DNA of 64,000 nt from CAWUEZ02 sp963921355 (GTDB lineage Bacteria; Pseudomonadota; Alphaproteobacteria; Thalassobaculales; Thalassobaculaceae), in NCBI GenBank assembly GCA_963921355.3, contig OZ001190.1:2356001-2420000 (forward strand), read 5' to 3'. Under the pieces are notes generated by a model. It saw only the letters and a list, made by a program, of their open reading frames with translations. It searched no databases and was not told the DNA's origin. Of the stretch, positions 54,441-63,721 are shown in pieces; within the stretch, counting starts at the first letter, position 1; each line of letters opens with the position of its first letter. The position numbers and the translations under genes are program-made.

Positions 54441-57149
54441 ATGGATGAATTGCTGAGCGAATTTCTGACCGAAACGTCGGAGAGCCTGTCCGAGCTTGAT
54501 CTCGAACTGGTGAAATTGGAGCAGAACCCGAACGATCAGGGTCTGCTGTCCAACATCTTCCGGCTGGTTCACACGATCAAGGGAACGTGCGGGTTCCTGG
54601 GCCTGCCTCGACTCGAATCCGTCGCCCATGCGAGTGAGAACGTCCTCGGCAAGATCCGCGACAACGAGCTCGAAGTCACACCGGAGGCGATCAGCCTGGT
54701 GCTCGAATCCCTGGATTGCATCAAGGGGCTGCTCGCGACCCTCGAAGAGACCGAGGCCGAGCCCGAGGGCGCCGACGAAGATCTCATCAACCGCCTGAAC
54801 GCGCTGGCTGCCGGCGAGACCGTCGCGTCCGCCCCGGCCGCAGAGCCCGAAATGGCCGAAGCCGCTGCCGAACCGGCGGAAGCCGAAGCGGAAGCCGAAG
54901 AGGCCGCCCCGGGTTCGGAGACGATCGGCACCCGTCCTGGCGAAGTCCCGCTCGACGAATTGGAGCGGATCTTCTAGGAGACCTCGGTCGAGCCGGAAAC
55001 GGCCGACGTTCCCGCCGCTCAGCCGGAAACGGCGCCGGTGCCGGCTGCTGCCAGCACTCCGGCGGTCGCCAAGACCAGCACGCCGGCCGTCTCCGAAGAG
55101 ACCCCGCGTGAGAGTCAGGTCGCCAACCAGTCGATCCGGGTCAATGTCGAGCTGCTCGCGAACCTGATGACGATGGTCAGCGAGTTGGTGCTGACCCGCA
55201 ACCAGCTGCTGCAGATTGCGCGGCATGAGAAAGACAGCGAGTTCACCGTCCCGCTTCAGCGTCTGAGTCAGGTGACCTCCGAGCTGCAGGAAGGCGTCAT
55301 GAAGACGCGGATGCAGCCGATCGGTAACGCCTGGTCGAAGCTGCCAAGGATCGTCCGCGATCTGGCCCACGAACTGGGTAAGAAGATCGATCTGGTCATG
55401 CACGGTGCCGACACCGAACTCGACCGTCAGGTCTTGGATCTGATCAAGGATCCACTGACCCATATGGTTCGGAACTCCGCCGATCACGGCGTCGAAGGTC
55501 CGCTGGACCGGGTCGCCGCCGGCAAGAAGGAGACCGGCCGGATCTCGCTGGACGCCTATCACGAGGGCGGTCACATCATCATCGAGATCGCGGATGACGG
55601 CAAAGGTCTCGACCCCGAGAAGATCAAGGCCAAGGCGGTCGCCAACGGCCTGGTTTCGGAATCCGAAGTCGAGACGCTGTCCGAACAGCAAATCCAGCAG
55701 TTCATCTTCCGCGCCGGGTTCTCGACGGCGCAGGCGGTCACCAGCGTGTCCGGCCGCGGTGTCGGCATCGACGTCGTCCGGACCAACATCGAGAAGATCG
55801 GCGGCACCATCGAACTTCAGTCGAAGTTCGGTCAGGGCTCCCGCTTCATCATCAAGATCCCGCTGACACTGGCCATCGTTTCGGCGCTGATCGTCGAAGG
55901 GTGCGGCGAGCGCTTCGCGATCCCGCAGCTCAGCGTGGTCGAACTGGTGCGGGCGTCGACCGAGAGCGAGCACCGGATCGAGCAGGTCCAGGGCACTCCG
56001 GTTCTGCGGCTGCGCAACCGGCTGTTGCCGTTGGTGTCGCTGGAGCGGATCCTGAACCTCGATCGCCAGGAAACCCAGGACGAGACCAAGGACAACGAGA
56101 CCTTCATCGTCGTCACCCAGGTCGGAACCTACACGTTCAGTATCCTGGTGGACCGTGTGTTCGACACCGAGGAAATCGTCGTCAAACCGGTCGCTCCGAT
56201 CCTGCGCCATATCGGCCTGTTCTCGGGCAACACCATCCTTGGTGACGGCAGTGTCATCATGATCCTGGATCCGAACGGCATCGCCCAGGCGACCGGCGAG
56301 ATCTCGGTTGCCGACTCGTCCGCCGATCAGGAAGCCCTCGAGCATCGCCGCTCCTCCGACGAAGCGGTCTCGCTGCTGGTGTTCCGTGGCGGCGACGCCT
56401 CGCCGAAGGCGGTCCCGCTTTCGCTGGTCGCCCGCCTCGAAGAGATCGATCTTGCCGAGGTGGAATACTCCGAAGGCCGTCCGCTGGTTCAGTACCGGGG
56501 TCTGCTGATGCCGCTGGTTTCGATGGATCCGTCCATGACCCTCGGGACCGAAGGCCGTCAGCCGGTGCTGGTGTTCACCGACGCCGACCGGTCCATGGGC
56601 CTGATCGTCGACATCGTCGAAGACAAGATCAACGTCGAGGTCCGTCCGGAAGCACCGTCCCTTATGGGCAGCGCGGTGATCGCCGGCAAGGCGACCGACG
56701 TGATCGATGCCGGCTACTACCTGACCCAGGCGTTCGGCGACTGGTTCAAGCCGGATGCCCAGGAAGGTGGTCGCAGCACCAGCAGCCGCCGGGTTCTGGT
56801 CGTCGACGACAGCGCGTTCTTCCGCAATCTGCTGACCCCGCTGCTGACCGTTGCCGGCTACGACGTCGTGGCTGTCGAAGGCGGCGAGCAGGCGCTTGAA
56901 TTGTGCGAGAAAGGCGCCAGTTTCGATGCGATTATCAGCGACATCGAAATGCCGGGCATGAACGGCTTCGAACTGGCCGAGAAGATCCGCTCCGACGAGC
57001 GTTGGTCGAACACCCCGATCGTCGCCCTGTCCTCGCGGACCTCCGCCGAGGATCTGGATCGGGGCCGCGAGGTCGGCTTTACCGACTATGTCGCCAAGCT
57101 GGACCGCGATGCCCTGCTTGAAACCCTGTCTGCCACCGTCGGCGCGTGA
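54441..57149 (+). pseudogene. cheA: CheA with C-terminal receiver, interrupted by an in-frame TAG
   Basis: Chemotaxis histidine kinase, 902 residues when read through. Domains: HPt with His44 (LVHTIKGTCGFLG), an Ala/Glu-rich linker, dimerisation region (LMTMVSELVLTRNQLL), ATPase (NSADHG, DDGKGLD, GRGVGIDVV), CheW domain, a second degenerate CheW-like domain, and a receiver (VLVVDDSAFFRN; SDIEMPGMNG) at residues 785-902. Codon 179 is TAG (54975-54977) between LERIF and ETSVEPE, in the linker; CAG or GAG is expected. The frame on both sides is identical. Without readthrough, the kinase domain would be lost. May be a sequencing error. Confidence 0.9.
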
Positions 57150-57169
57150 CGGGACCTGAGGAGAGATCG

Positions 57170-57673
57170 ATGAGCGATAACAATCTTCCCGCCACCGTCG
57201 AACAGCGCGGAAACCTGCCGGCGATGGCACATGCGGATATCGAACAGTTCGTGTCGATCAATATCGGCGAACAGACCTTCGGTATCCCGGTCATGCTGGT
57301 CCACGATGTCCTGGGCCCGCAGCGGATCACCCCGATCCCGCTGGCCCCGTCGGAGGTTGCCGGTTCCTTGAACCTGCGCGGTCGGATCGTAACGGCGATC
57401 CATGTCCGCCGGCGCCTCGGCCTGGACCCGTTGCCGCCCAAGGAGCAGACGATGAGCATCGTCGTCGAGCACCATGGTGAACTGTACAGTCTGATCGTCG
57501 ACAGCGTCGGCGAGGTGCTGAACCTTGATGCCGCGGACTTCGAAGCTCATCCGCCGACCATGTCACCCCGGGTGCGGGAGGTTTCGGCCGGGATCTACCG
57601 GCTTTCGGACTCCCTGCTGGTTGTCCTCGACGTTTCTAACCTGCTCGACTTCGTGACTGCAGAGGCTGCATGA
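57170..57673 (+). CDS. cheW: CheW, chemotaxis adaptor
   Basis: 167 residues, one CheW domain: FVSINIGEQTFGIPVMLVHDVL, then ITPIPLAPSEVAGSLNLRGRIVTAIHVR (the receptor- and CheA-binding face). GAGGAGAG precedes the start at 57170; the earlier frame to 57146 overlaps cheA only in its stop. CheW couples CheA to receptors at the cell pole. Overlaps the next frame at 57670 but the next functional start is at 57724. Confidence 0.95.
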   Translation: MSDNNLPATVEQRGNLPAMAHADIEQFVSINIGEQTFGIPVMLVHDVLGPQRITPIPLAPSEVAGSLNLRGRIVTAIHVRRRLGLDPLPPKEQTMSIVVEHHGELYSLIVDSVGEVLNLDAADFEAHPPTMSPRVREVSAGIYRLSDSLLVVLDVSNLLDFVTAEAA

Positions 57674-57723
57674 TGAGCGTTGTCGCTCTCGACACGCGAC
57701 TGAAGCATCTGGGGAAAGTTTCG

Positions 57724-58089
57724 ATGAAGTCTTGCCTGGTCGTGGATAACTCGAAAGTTGTCCGGATGGTCGCTCGCCGCATTTTAGAAAAGCTCGAGTT
57801 CGAGATTGACGAGGCGGCGGATGGGCAGATCGCGCTCGACGCGTGTAAGGCCAAAATGCCGGATGGGATTCTGTTGGACTGGAACATGCCCGTCATGAAC
57901 GGCATCGAGTTCCTGCGGGAACTTCGTGCAATGCCGGGCGGAGATGCGCCGATCGTCGTTTTCTGCACGACGGAGAACGACCTCTCGCACATCCAAGAAG
58001 CCATCATGACCGGTGCCAACGAGTACATCATGAAACCTTTCGACAGCGACATCATTGAGACCAAGTTCCAGCAAGTTGGACTTCTCTGA
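57724..58089 (+). CDS. cheY: CheY, chemotaxis response regulator
   Basis: 121-residue stand-alone receiver. The phospho-acceptor Asp52 is in LLDWNMPVMNG, with Thr in CTTEN and Lys in IMKPF. The acidic pair reads VVDNSK, with Asn replacing the usual second Asp, a natural variant in some CheY. The start MKSCLVVDN at 57724 has GGGGAAAG upstream; 18 residues of longer frame run into cheW. Controls the flagellar motor through phosphorylation by CheA. TGATG joins it to cheB. Confidence 0.94.
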   Translation: MKSCLVVDNSKVVRMVARRILEKLEFEIDEAADGQIALDACKAKMPDGILLDWNMPVMNGIEFLRELRAMPGGDAPIVVFCTTENDLSHIQEAIMTGANEYIMKPFDSDIIETKFQQVGLL

Positions 58090-59279
58090 TGGTGCTGACG
58101 TCGTCTCCTAAGCCGCCGAGGGCCAATGATCCCTACCGGGTGATGCTTGTGGACGATTCCGCGGTGATCCGCGGTCTTTTTACGCGCTCGCTCGAGACGG
58201 ATCCCGAGGTCGAGATCGTTGCCTCCGTCGGCGATGGTCTGATGGCGGTCAATACCCTCGCCAAAGACAAGGGACGTGTGGAGGCGATCGTTCTCGACAT
58301 CGAGATGCCGCGCATGGACGGGCTGACAGCCTTGCCGAAGCTGCTGGAAGTCGACCCCGACATTCCGGTGATCATGGCGTCGACCCTGACTGAGCGGAAT
58401 GCCGATATCTCGTTGCAGGCTCTCGCTCTCGGGGCCAAGGACTACATCCCGAAGCCGACCAGCACCCGGGAACTCACCGGGGCCGAGGAATTCAAGCGCG
58501 AACTCCTGGAGAAGGTGAAGACCTTCGCCGGCGAGCGACGCCGGCAGGCCGGTGGTCGCGGCCCGTCCCGCGCCCAATTCTCGGCTGAGCGACGTCCGAC
58601 GGCCGGCGGCACGCCCGCCCGCCCGGCGCCGCGCCCGGTAGCGGCCAGTAAGCCAGCGGTTTCCGGCCCGATCAGCCTGCGCCTGCAGGGCCGCCTTGCG
58701 CCTCAGGTTCTGGCGATCGGCAGTTCGACCGGTGGCCCGCAGGCGCTGTTCAAGGTGATTGGCGCTCTGCCGAAGACTCTGCGGATGCCGATCCTGCTGA
58801 CTCAGCACATGCCGGCGACCTTCACGTCGATCCTGGCAGACCACATCAAGCGGTCGACAGGCTGGGACTGCGTTGAGGCGACCGACGGTATGCCGGTCAC
58901 GCCAGGCCGGGTCCATCTGGCGCCGGGCGACTACCATATGGTCGTTGAACGTGCCGCCAACGGGATCGTGTTGCGGTTAAACCAGAACCCGCCGGTCAAT
59001 TTCTGTCGGCCGGCGGTTGATCCGATGCTGCAGAGCGTGGTGAACGCGTGGGGCGGACATGCGCTGTGCGTCATTCTGACCGGCATGGGCCATGACGGCC
59101 GTGGCGGTGCCGAGGCGCTCGTCGAGGCGGGCGGCACGGTGATCGCACAGGATGAAGCCACCAGCGTTGTCTGGGGCATGCCTGGCGCCGTTGCCCGGGC
59201 TGGATTGTGTACGGCGGTGCTGCCGCTTGATGAGATCGCGCCCTGGATAGAGCGCCAGACGGTGAGGTGGGCGGCATGA
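58089..59279 (+). CDS. cheB: CheB, chemotaxis methylesterase
   Basis: 396 residues. N-terminal receiver with Asp70 (VLDIEMPRMDG), an Arg/Ala/Pro-rich linker (residues 150-200), then the methylesterase domain with catalytic Ser in IGSSTGGPQAL, His in THMPATF and Asp in MGHDGRGGAE. Removes methyl groups from receptor glutamates. The start makes TGATG with cheY and the stop overlaps the cheR start (ATGA), so the five che genes are one coupled operon. Confidence 0.96.
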   Translation: MVLTSSPKPPRANDPYRVMLVDDSAVIRGLFTRSLETDPEVEIVASVGDGLMAVNTLAKDKGRVEAIVLDIEMPRMDGLTALPKLLEVDPDIPVIMASTLTERNADISLQALALGAKDYIPKPTSTRELTGAEEFKRELLEKVKTFAGERRRQAGGRGPSRAQFSAERRPTAGGTPARPAPRPVAASKPAVSGPISLRLQGRLAPQVLAIGSSTGGPQALFKVIGALPKTLRMPILLTQHMPATFTSILADHIKRSTGWDCVEATDGMPVTPGRVHLAPGDYHMVVERAANGIVLRLNQNPPVNFCRPAVDPMLQSVVNAWGGHALCVILTGMGHDGRGGAEALVEAGGTVIAQDEATSVVWGMPGAVARAGLCTAVLPLDEIAPWIERQTVRWAA

Positions 59280-60112
59280 ATACGGCTGATTTTGATGTCA
59301 TCGCGAAGATCCTGAAGGATCAGTCGGGCCTGATCGTCACAACCGAGAAAGCGTATCTGCTGGAGAATCGCCTGCAGCCGGTGGCCCGCAAATGGGGACT
59401 GGCCTCGCTCGACGCCCTGGCCGGCGCCTTGCGGACCAAGTCCGATCAGCGTCTTGTCAAAGACGTCGTCGACGCGATGACCACGAACGAGTCGCTGTTC
59501 TTCCGCGACATGAAGCCTTTCGACCAATTGCGCGATGTTCTGCTGCCGCAGCTCATGGAAGCCAGGGCCTCCAGCAAGCGGATCCGGATCTGGAGCGCAG
59601 CTTGCTCGAGCGGCCAGGAACCTTATTCGATCGGGATGATGCTGACCGAACTCGGTCCCAAGGTTGCGGGGTGGACTTTCGAGATCCTTGCCACCGACCT
59701 GTCGAGCGAGATCATCGCCAAGGCCAAGGCCGCTCAGTACTCGCAGTTCGAGGTCCAGCGCGGGCTGCCGATCCAGCTCCTCGTCAAGTACTTCACTCAG
59801 GACGGCGACCGCTGACGGATCAACGACAAGATCCGGTCGATGGTCAACTTCCGCGAATATAACCTGCTGGACCATCCGCGGTCGCTGGGGCAGTTCGACG
59901 TGGTGTTCTGCCGCAACGTGCTGATCTATTTCGACCAGCCGACCAAGGGCAAGGTCCTCGGCGGCATCGCCGATCAGATTGCGCCGGATGGCGGCCTCTA
60001 TCTCGGCGGTGCCGAGACCGTGCTGGGCATCACCGACCGTTTCGAGCCGATTCCCGGCCAGCGGGGGGTGTATCGCCTGTCACAGAAAGGGTCGATGCGT
60101 GCCGCCGGCTGA
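59276..60112 (+). pseudogene. cheR: CheR methyltransferase, interrupted by an in-frame TGA
   Basis: 278 residues if read through. The N-terminal helical domain and SAM region (RIRIWSAACSSGQEPYSIGM) precede codon 180, TGA (59813-59815), between DGDR and RINDKI. Relatives have Trp there (TGG), so TGG to TGA is the likely change. The same frame continues: MVNFREYNLLDHPRSLGQFD and VVFCRNVLIYFDQP, the second half of the SAM fold. If real, methylation of receptors would be lost. Overlaps the cheB stop by four bases. May be a base-call error. Confidence 0.9.
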
Positions 60113-60240
60113 TGCCAGCGTGAGATTTCATCGCGGACACGACTGATCCGATACGACAATCGAAATGACGGTGGCGGGCCCGCCTGCCGCTGCTCGTGCT
60201 CGTGTCTGGCCGGGCGCGAACACGCCCGTATAAAGGAAAT

Positions 60241-60268
60241 CGGCCCCTCAGAGAGGGGCCGTTTCTTT
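60241..60268. terminator. Bidirectional terminator between cheR and ctrA
   Basis: A 9-bp stem CGGCCCCTC (60241-60249) and GAGGGGCCG (60253-60261) with a 3-base loop, then TTTCTTT on the plus strand; on the minus strand ATTTCCTTT follows the hairpin. It lies in the 206-base gap between the convergent cheR and ctrA, so it fits both transcripts. Confidence 0.85.
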
Positions 60269-60318
60269 AGTATTTGGAAAGCGAAGTGGCGTGTCGGCCG
60301 GTCCGGGAGACGGACCCT

Positions 60319-61017
60319 TCAGGCAGCGGCGTCGTTTGCCTCGGCCGGATCGCGCAGCACGTAGCCACGGCCCCACACGGTTTCGATGTGGTTGTCGCCG
60401 CCGGTCGCGTTCGACAGCTTCTTGCGCAGCTTGCAGATGAAGACGTCGATGATCTTCAGCTCAGGCTCGTCCATGCCGTTGTAGAGATGGTTGAGGAACA
60501 TCTCCTTGGTCAAGGTCGTGCCCTTGCGCAGCGACAGCAGCTCAAGGATGCCGTATTCCTTGCCGGTCAGATGGATCGGCTGGCCTTCGACTTCGACCGA
60601 ACGGCTGTCCAGATTGACCACCAGCTTTCCGGTGGTGATCACCGACTCGCTGTGGCCCATGGAACGTCGGACGATGGCCTGGATACGGGCCACCAGTTCG
60701 CGGCGGTCGAAAGGCTTGGTCACATAGTCGTCCGCCCCGTAGCCGAGACCCTTGATCTTGGCATCCAGCTCGGACAGTCCCGAGAGAATCAGGATCGGTG
60801 TCTTCACGCGAGCCTGACGGACCTTTTTCAGGACCTCGTAGCCGTCCATATCGGGCAGCATGAGGTCGAGTAGGATAATATCGTAATCGTAGAGCTTGCC
60901 GATCTCGATGCCGTCCTCGCCCTGATCGGCGCGGTCGACCACCCAGCTTTCAGCAGACAACATCAACTCGATGCTGCGAGCCATCGCATCATCGTCTTCA
61001 ACCAAAAGAACGCGCAT
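60319..61017 (-). CDS. ctrA: CtrA, cell-cycle transcriptional regulator
   Basis: 232-residue OmpR-type response regulator. The receiver has phospho-acceptor Asp51 in LLDLMLPDMDGYEVL and Lys in YVTKPF; the C-terminal winged helix has HLTGKEYGILELLSLRKGTTLTKEMFLNHLY and IIDVFICKLRKKL, matching CtrA closely. In this order CtrA often controls motility rather than being essential. Convergent with the che operon and divergent from fliI, with TTAA sites in the shared gap. ChpT, its phosphate donor, lies 6 kb away. Confidence 0.94.
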   Translation of the reverse strand: MRVLLVEDDDAMARSIELMLSAESWVVDRADQGEDGIEIGKLYDYDIILLDLMLPDMDGYEVLKKVRQARVKTPILILSGLSELDAKIKGLGYGADDYVTKPFDRRELVARIQAIVRRSMGHSESVITTGKLVVNLDSRSVEVEGQPIHLTGKEYGILELLSLRKGTTLTKEMFLNHLYNGMDEPELKIIDVFICKLRKKLSNATGGDNHIETVWGRGYVLRDPAEANDAAA

Positions 61018-61062
61018 CGTTCGCCTCCCGTAGGTCCCTGAAGCGACCCTAGGCCAAATGGT

Positions 61063-61100
61063 TTAAATGAAAGGTTAACGCGTGCAGGCCCGCTCGTTAA
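61063..61100. promoter_or_regulatory. TTAA half-sites between ctrA and fliI (candidate CtrA box)
   Basis: TTAA at 61063-61066 and GTTAAC at 61074-61079, 8 bases apart (canonical CtrA box is TTAA-N7-TTAA), and a third GTTAAC around 61096-61101. They lie in the only gap between divergent ctrA and fliI. CtrA commonly regulates its own gene and flagellar genes through such sites. The 8-base spacer makes it imperfect. Confidence 0.45.
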
Positions 61101-61152
61101 CAGCGGAATGACGTGTTAGTATGAAAATCTCTGGTGTGACAAGGAGTTGGGC

Positions 61153-62511
61153 ATGGCGACCCTGCTTAGGCACCTCGTAAGCGATGTTGAAAAAGTTCCT
61201 GAATTTAGGCTTTACGGCCGGGTCACCGCGGTTCTGGGCATGATGGTGGAGATTGGCGGCGTCGAACGGGCGCTGTCGATCGGCGACCGCTGCTTCGTTC
61301 AGGCGCGTGGCGGACGCTTCATCGCCTGCGAGGTCGTCGGGTTCCGTGACGGCCGCGCGTTGGCCATGCCGTTCGGTCCGCTCGAAGGGGTCGGTATCGG
61401 GTCGCGCGCCCAGATCTCTGACGCCGAGCCCGTCATTTACCCGGACGAGGCCTGGCTCGGTCGCGTTGTCGACGCAATGGGGCGGGCGGTCGATGGTAAG
61501 GGGCCGTTGGTCGAGGGACCGCAGGGCTATTCCTTGCGCAACCAGCCGCCGCCGGCGCACCGCCGCCAGCGGGTCGGGGCCAAGCTCGATGTCGGGGTGC
61601 GGGCGATCAACCAGTTCATCTCGATCTGCCGTGGCCAGCGGATGGGCATCTTCGCCGGGTCCGGCGTCGGCAAGTCAGTCCTGATGGCGATGCTGGCCAA
61701 GTTCGCCAGTGCCGATGTCTTCGTCATCGGCCTGATCGGCGAGCGCGGGCGAGAGGTCCAGGAGTTCATCCAGGACTACCTGGGCGACGACGGCATGCGC
61801 CGATCGGTGGTGGTTGTCGCAACTTCCGACGAGAGCCCGCTGATGCGCCGTCAGGCCGCCTACCAGACCCTGGCGATCGCGGAGTACTTCCGGGACAGCG
61901 GCCGCCAGGTCCTGTGCATGATGGACAGCGTCACCCGCTTTGCGATGGCCCAGCGCGAGATCGGACTGGCGACCGGCGAACCCCCGGCCTCCAAGGGCTA
62001 CACGCCGACGGTGTTCGCGGAACTGCCGCGGTTGCTGGAACGGGCCGGACCCGGCGAGGGCGAGGGGGCGATCACCGGCCTGTTCAGCGTCCTGGTCGAG
62101 GGCGATGACCACAACGAACCGATATCGGATGCGGTCCGCGGGATCCTGGACGGGCATATCGTGCTGGAGCGCGCGATCGCCGACCGCGGGCGTTATCCCT
62201 CGATCAACATCCTGCGTTCAGTGTCGCGAATGCTGCCGGACTGCAACACCGACGATGAGAACGCCCTGATTCGCCGGGCGAGAGCGCTGATGGCAACCTA
62301 CGAGGATATGGCCGACATGATCCGCCTCGGGGCCTACCGGCGCGGCAGCGATCCCCAGGTCGATGAGGCGATCCGGTATCACGATGCCCTGGAGACCTTC
62401 CTTGGCCAGGACAAGGACGATCGGGCCGATCTGATGGAGGGGTACGGTCAACTGGCCGAGATCCTCGGCGCCGCCGAAGCATCCGAGCCCGAAGAGGCCG
62501 AGGCGACCTGA
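61153..62511 (+). CDS. fliI: FliI, flagellar export ATPase
   Basis: 452 residues of the rotary-ATPase family. Walker A FAGSGVGKSVLM near 175, GLIGERGREVQEF near 200 and LLERAGPGEGEGAITGLFSVLVEGDD are flagellar/type III markers. It energises flagellar protein export with FliH and FliJ. AAGGAG (61141-61146) precedes the ATG at 61153, which was preferred to TTG at 61147. Followed after ten bases by fliJ. Divergent from ctrA. Confidence 0.95.
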   Translation: MATLLRHLVSDVEKVPEFRLYGRVTAVLGMMVEIGGVERALSIGDRCFVQARGGRFIACEVVGFRDGRALAMPFGPLEGVGIGSRAQISDAEPVIYPDEAWLGRVVDAMGRAVDGKGPLVEGPQGYSLRNQPPPAHRRQRVGAKLDVGVRAINQFISICRGQRMGIFAGSGVGKSVLMAMLAKFASADVFVIGLIGERGREVQEFIQDYLGDDGMRRSVVVVATSDESPLMRRQAAYQTLAIAEYFRDSGRQVLCMMDSVTRFAMAQREIGLATGEPPASKGYTPTVFAELPRLLERAGPGEGEGAITGLFSVLVEGDDHNEPISDAVRGILDGHIVLERAIADRGRYPSINILRSVSRMLPDCNTDDENALIRRARALMATYEDMADMIRLGAYRRGSDPQVDEAIRYHDALETFLGQDKDDRADLMEGYGQLAEILGAAEASEPEEAEAT

Positions 62512-62521
62512 AAGCTAAGCG

Positions 62522-62944
62522 ATGCGGCCGTTCGATACCCTGATCCGACTGTCGGAGAACGACCTCGACGATAAGCGCAAGAATCTCGCCGCGCTCGAGG
62601 ATGTCCTGTCCCGGGCGGTCGCCAGACGGGAAGCCCTGGACGAGGAACTGGCCCAGGAACAGCGCATCGCAGCTGAGGACCCGGCCGCCGCCCGCCTCTA
62701 CGGGAGCTATGCCGAACGGGTGATCGAGCGCCGCGAACAGGCCGACGCTGCGCTCGCCGAGGCGACGCGGGCGGTGGAGGAAGCGCGCGAGATCGTGCGG
62801 GAAGCCTTCGCCGAGCTTCGACGCTATGAATTGGCCCACGAGCAGCGGCTGGAGAAGCTGCGCCGCGAGCAGGCTGCCAAGGAACAGGTCGAACTCGACG
62901 AGATCGCCGGCAACCTGCTGCGCAGCGAGGACGACCGCCTATAG
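62522..62944 (+). CDS. fliJ: FliJ, flagellar export coiled-coil protein
   Basis: 140 residues, nearly all charged alpha-helix with heptad pattern (RKNLAALEDVLSRAVARREALDEELAQEQ, then RREQADAALAEATRAVEEA), as expected for FliJ, the stalk of the export ATPase. The sequence is weakly conserved in this family, so the call rests on position behind fliI, size and helix pattern. It ends 25 bases before the convergent HAD gene. Confidence 0.85.
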   Translation: MRPFDTLIRLSENDLDDKRKNLAALEDVLSRAVARREALDEELAQEQRIAAEDPAAARLYGSYAERVIERREQADAALAEATRAVEEAREIVREAFAELRRYELAHEQRLEKLRREQAAKEQVELDEIAGNLLRSEDDRL

Positions 62945-62968
62945 TCGGTGCGGCGCCAGAGCAGCCTT

Positions 62969-63685
62969 TTAATCCTCCACCAGTTCTGCCAACCGCGTCA
63001 CGATCCGATCGGGACTGGCGGTTGCGCCGGCCGGCAGGCCGTGGCCCGTTGGATCGCGCCAGATCGCGTAGAAGCCGAGGCGTTGCGGGACCGTCACTTT
63101 CCATTCCAGGTTATCGCCGATGATCCAGGTCTCCGCGACCGAGGTTCCGAGTGCGTCCAGGGCGTGGGCATAGGCCTGTTCCTCAGGCTTGCCGAAGCCG
63201 ACCTCGCCTTCGATCTGAACATGGTCGAAGTGCCGGGCAAGATCGAAGCGGTCGACCTTCGATCGCTGCTCTTCGGCATTGCCGTTGGTGATCAGGCCGA
63301 GCACGACGCCCCGTGCCCGCAGTTCCAGAAGCGTGTCCACCGCATCGGGGAACAGTCTGGTATCGCGGGTGCGCTGGACCGTGAAGTGAGCCGCGATCCG
63401 GTCCACCAGATCGTCGTCAACGGCGCGGCCGAGGCCTTCGAAAGCCTCGGAGACGATCCGCTGCCTGGCATTGACGATGTCCATGCGGCCTTGCTTGTGG
63501 CGCGCCGGATCGGACCAGAACCACTTGGCTGCGCTGTGGATGGCGGCGGCGATGGCCGGAACGTCGAAATCACCGGGCCGCCCATCCAGGGTGTCGAGGG
63601 CGCGGGTCCAGGCCTCGCGCGAGTGCAGATGGGCCGAGATCAGCGTGTCGTCCAGGTCGAACAGAATGGCGGTCGGCAGGGCCAT
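62969..63685 (-). CDS. HAD-superfamily hydrolase
   Basis: 238 residues of the HAD-IA type. Motif I ILFDLDDTLI at the N-terminus, motif II LITNGNAEEQ near 125, Lys in VGFGKPEEQAY near 155, and motif IV-type WIIGDNLEWKV near 180. The cap domain is of C1 type. Probably a small-molecule phosphatase or haloacid-type hydrolase; the exact substrate is unknown. Convergent with fliJ. Confidence 0.88.
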   Translation of the reverse strand: MALPTAILFDLDDTLISAHLHSREAWTRALDTLDGRPGDFDVPAIAAAIHSAAKWFWSDPARHKQGRMDIVNARQRIVSEAFEGLGRAVDDDLVDRIAAHFTVQRTRDTRLFPDAVDTLLELRARGVVLGLITNGNAEEQRSKVDRFDLARHFDHVQIEGEVGFGKPEEQAYAHALDALGTSVAETWIIGDNLEWKVTVPQRLGFYAIWRDPTGHGLPAGATASPDRIVTRLAELVED

Positions 63686-63721
63686 GGGATGCGTCCAGAG
63701 GTTTGTGCGGAGGTGGTGCGA

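Noticed and set aside
53961..57230. 1089-codon open frame on the minus strand
   Set aside because: It is antisense to cheA, has low-complexity, Asp/Gly/Arg-rich composition from GC-biased codons, and no family pattern.
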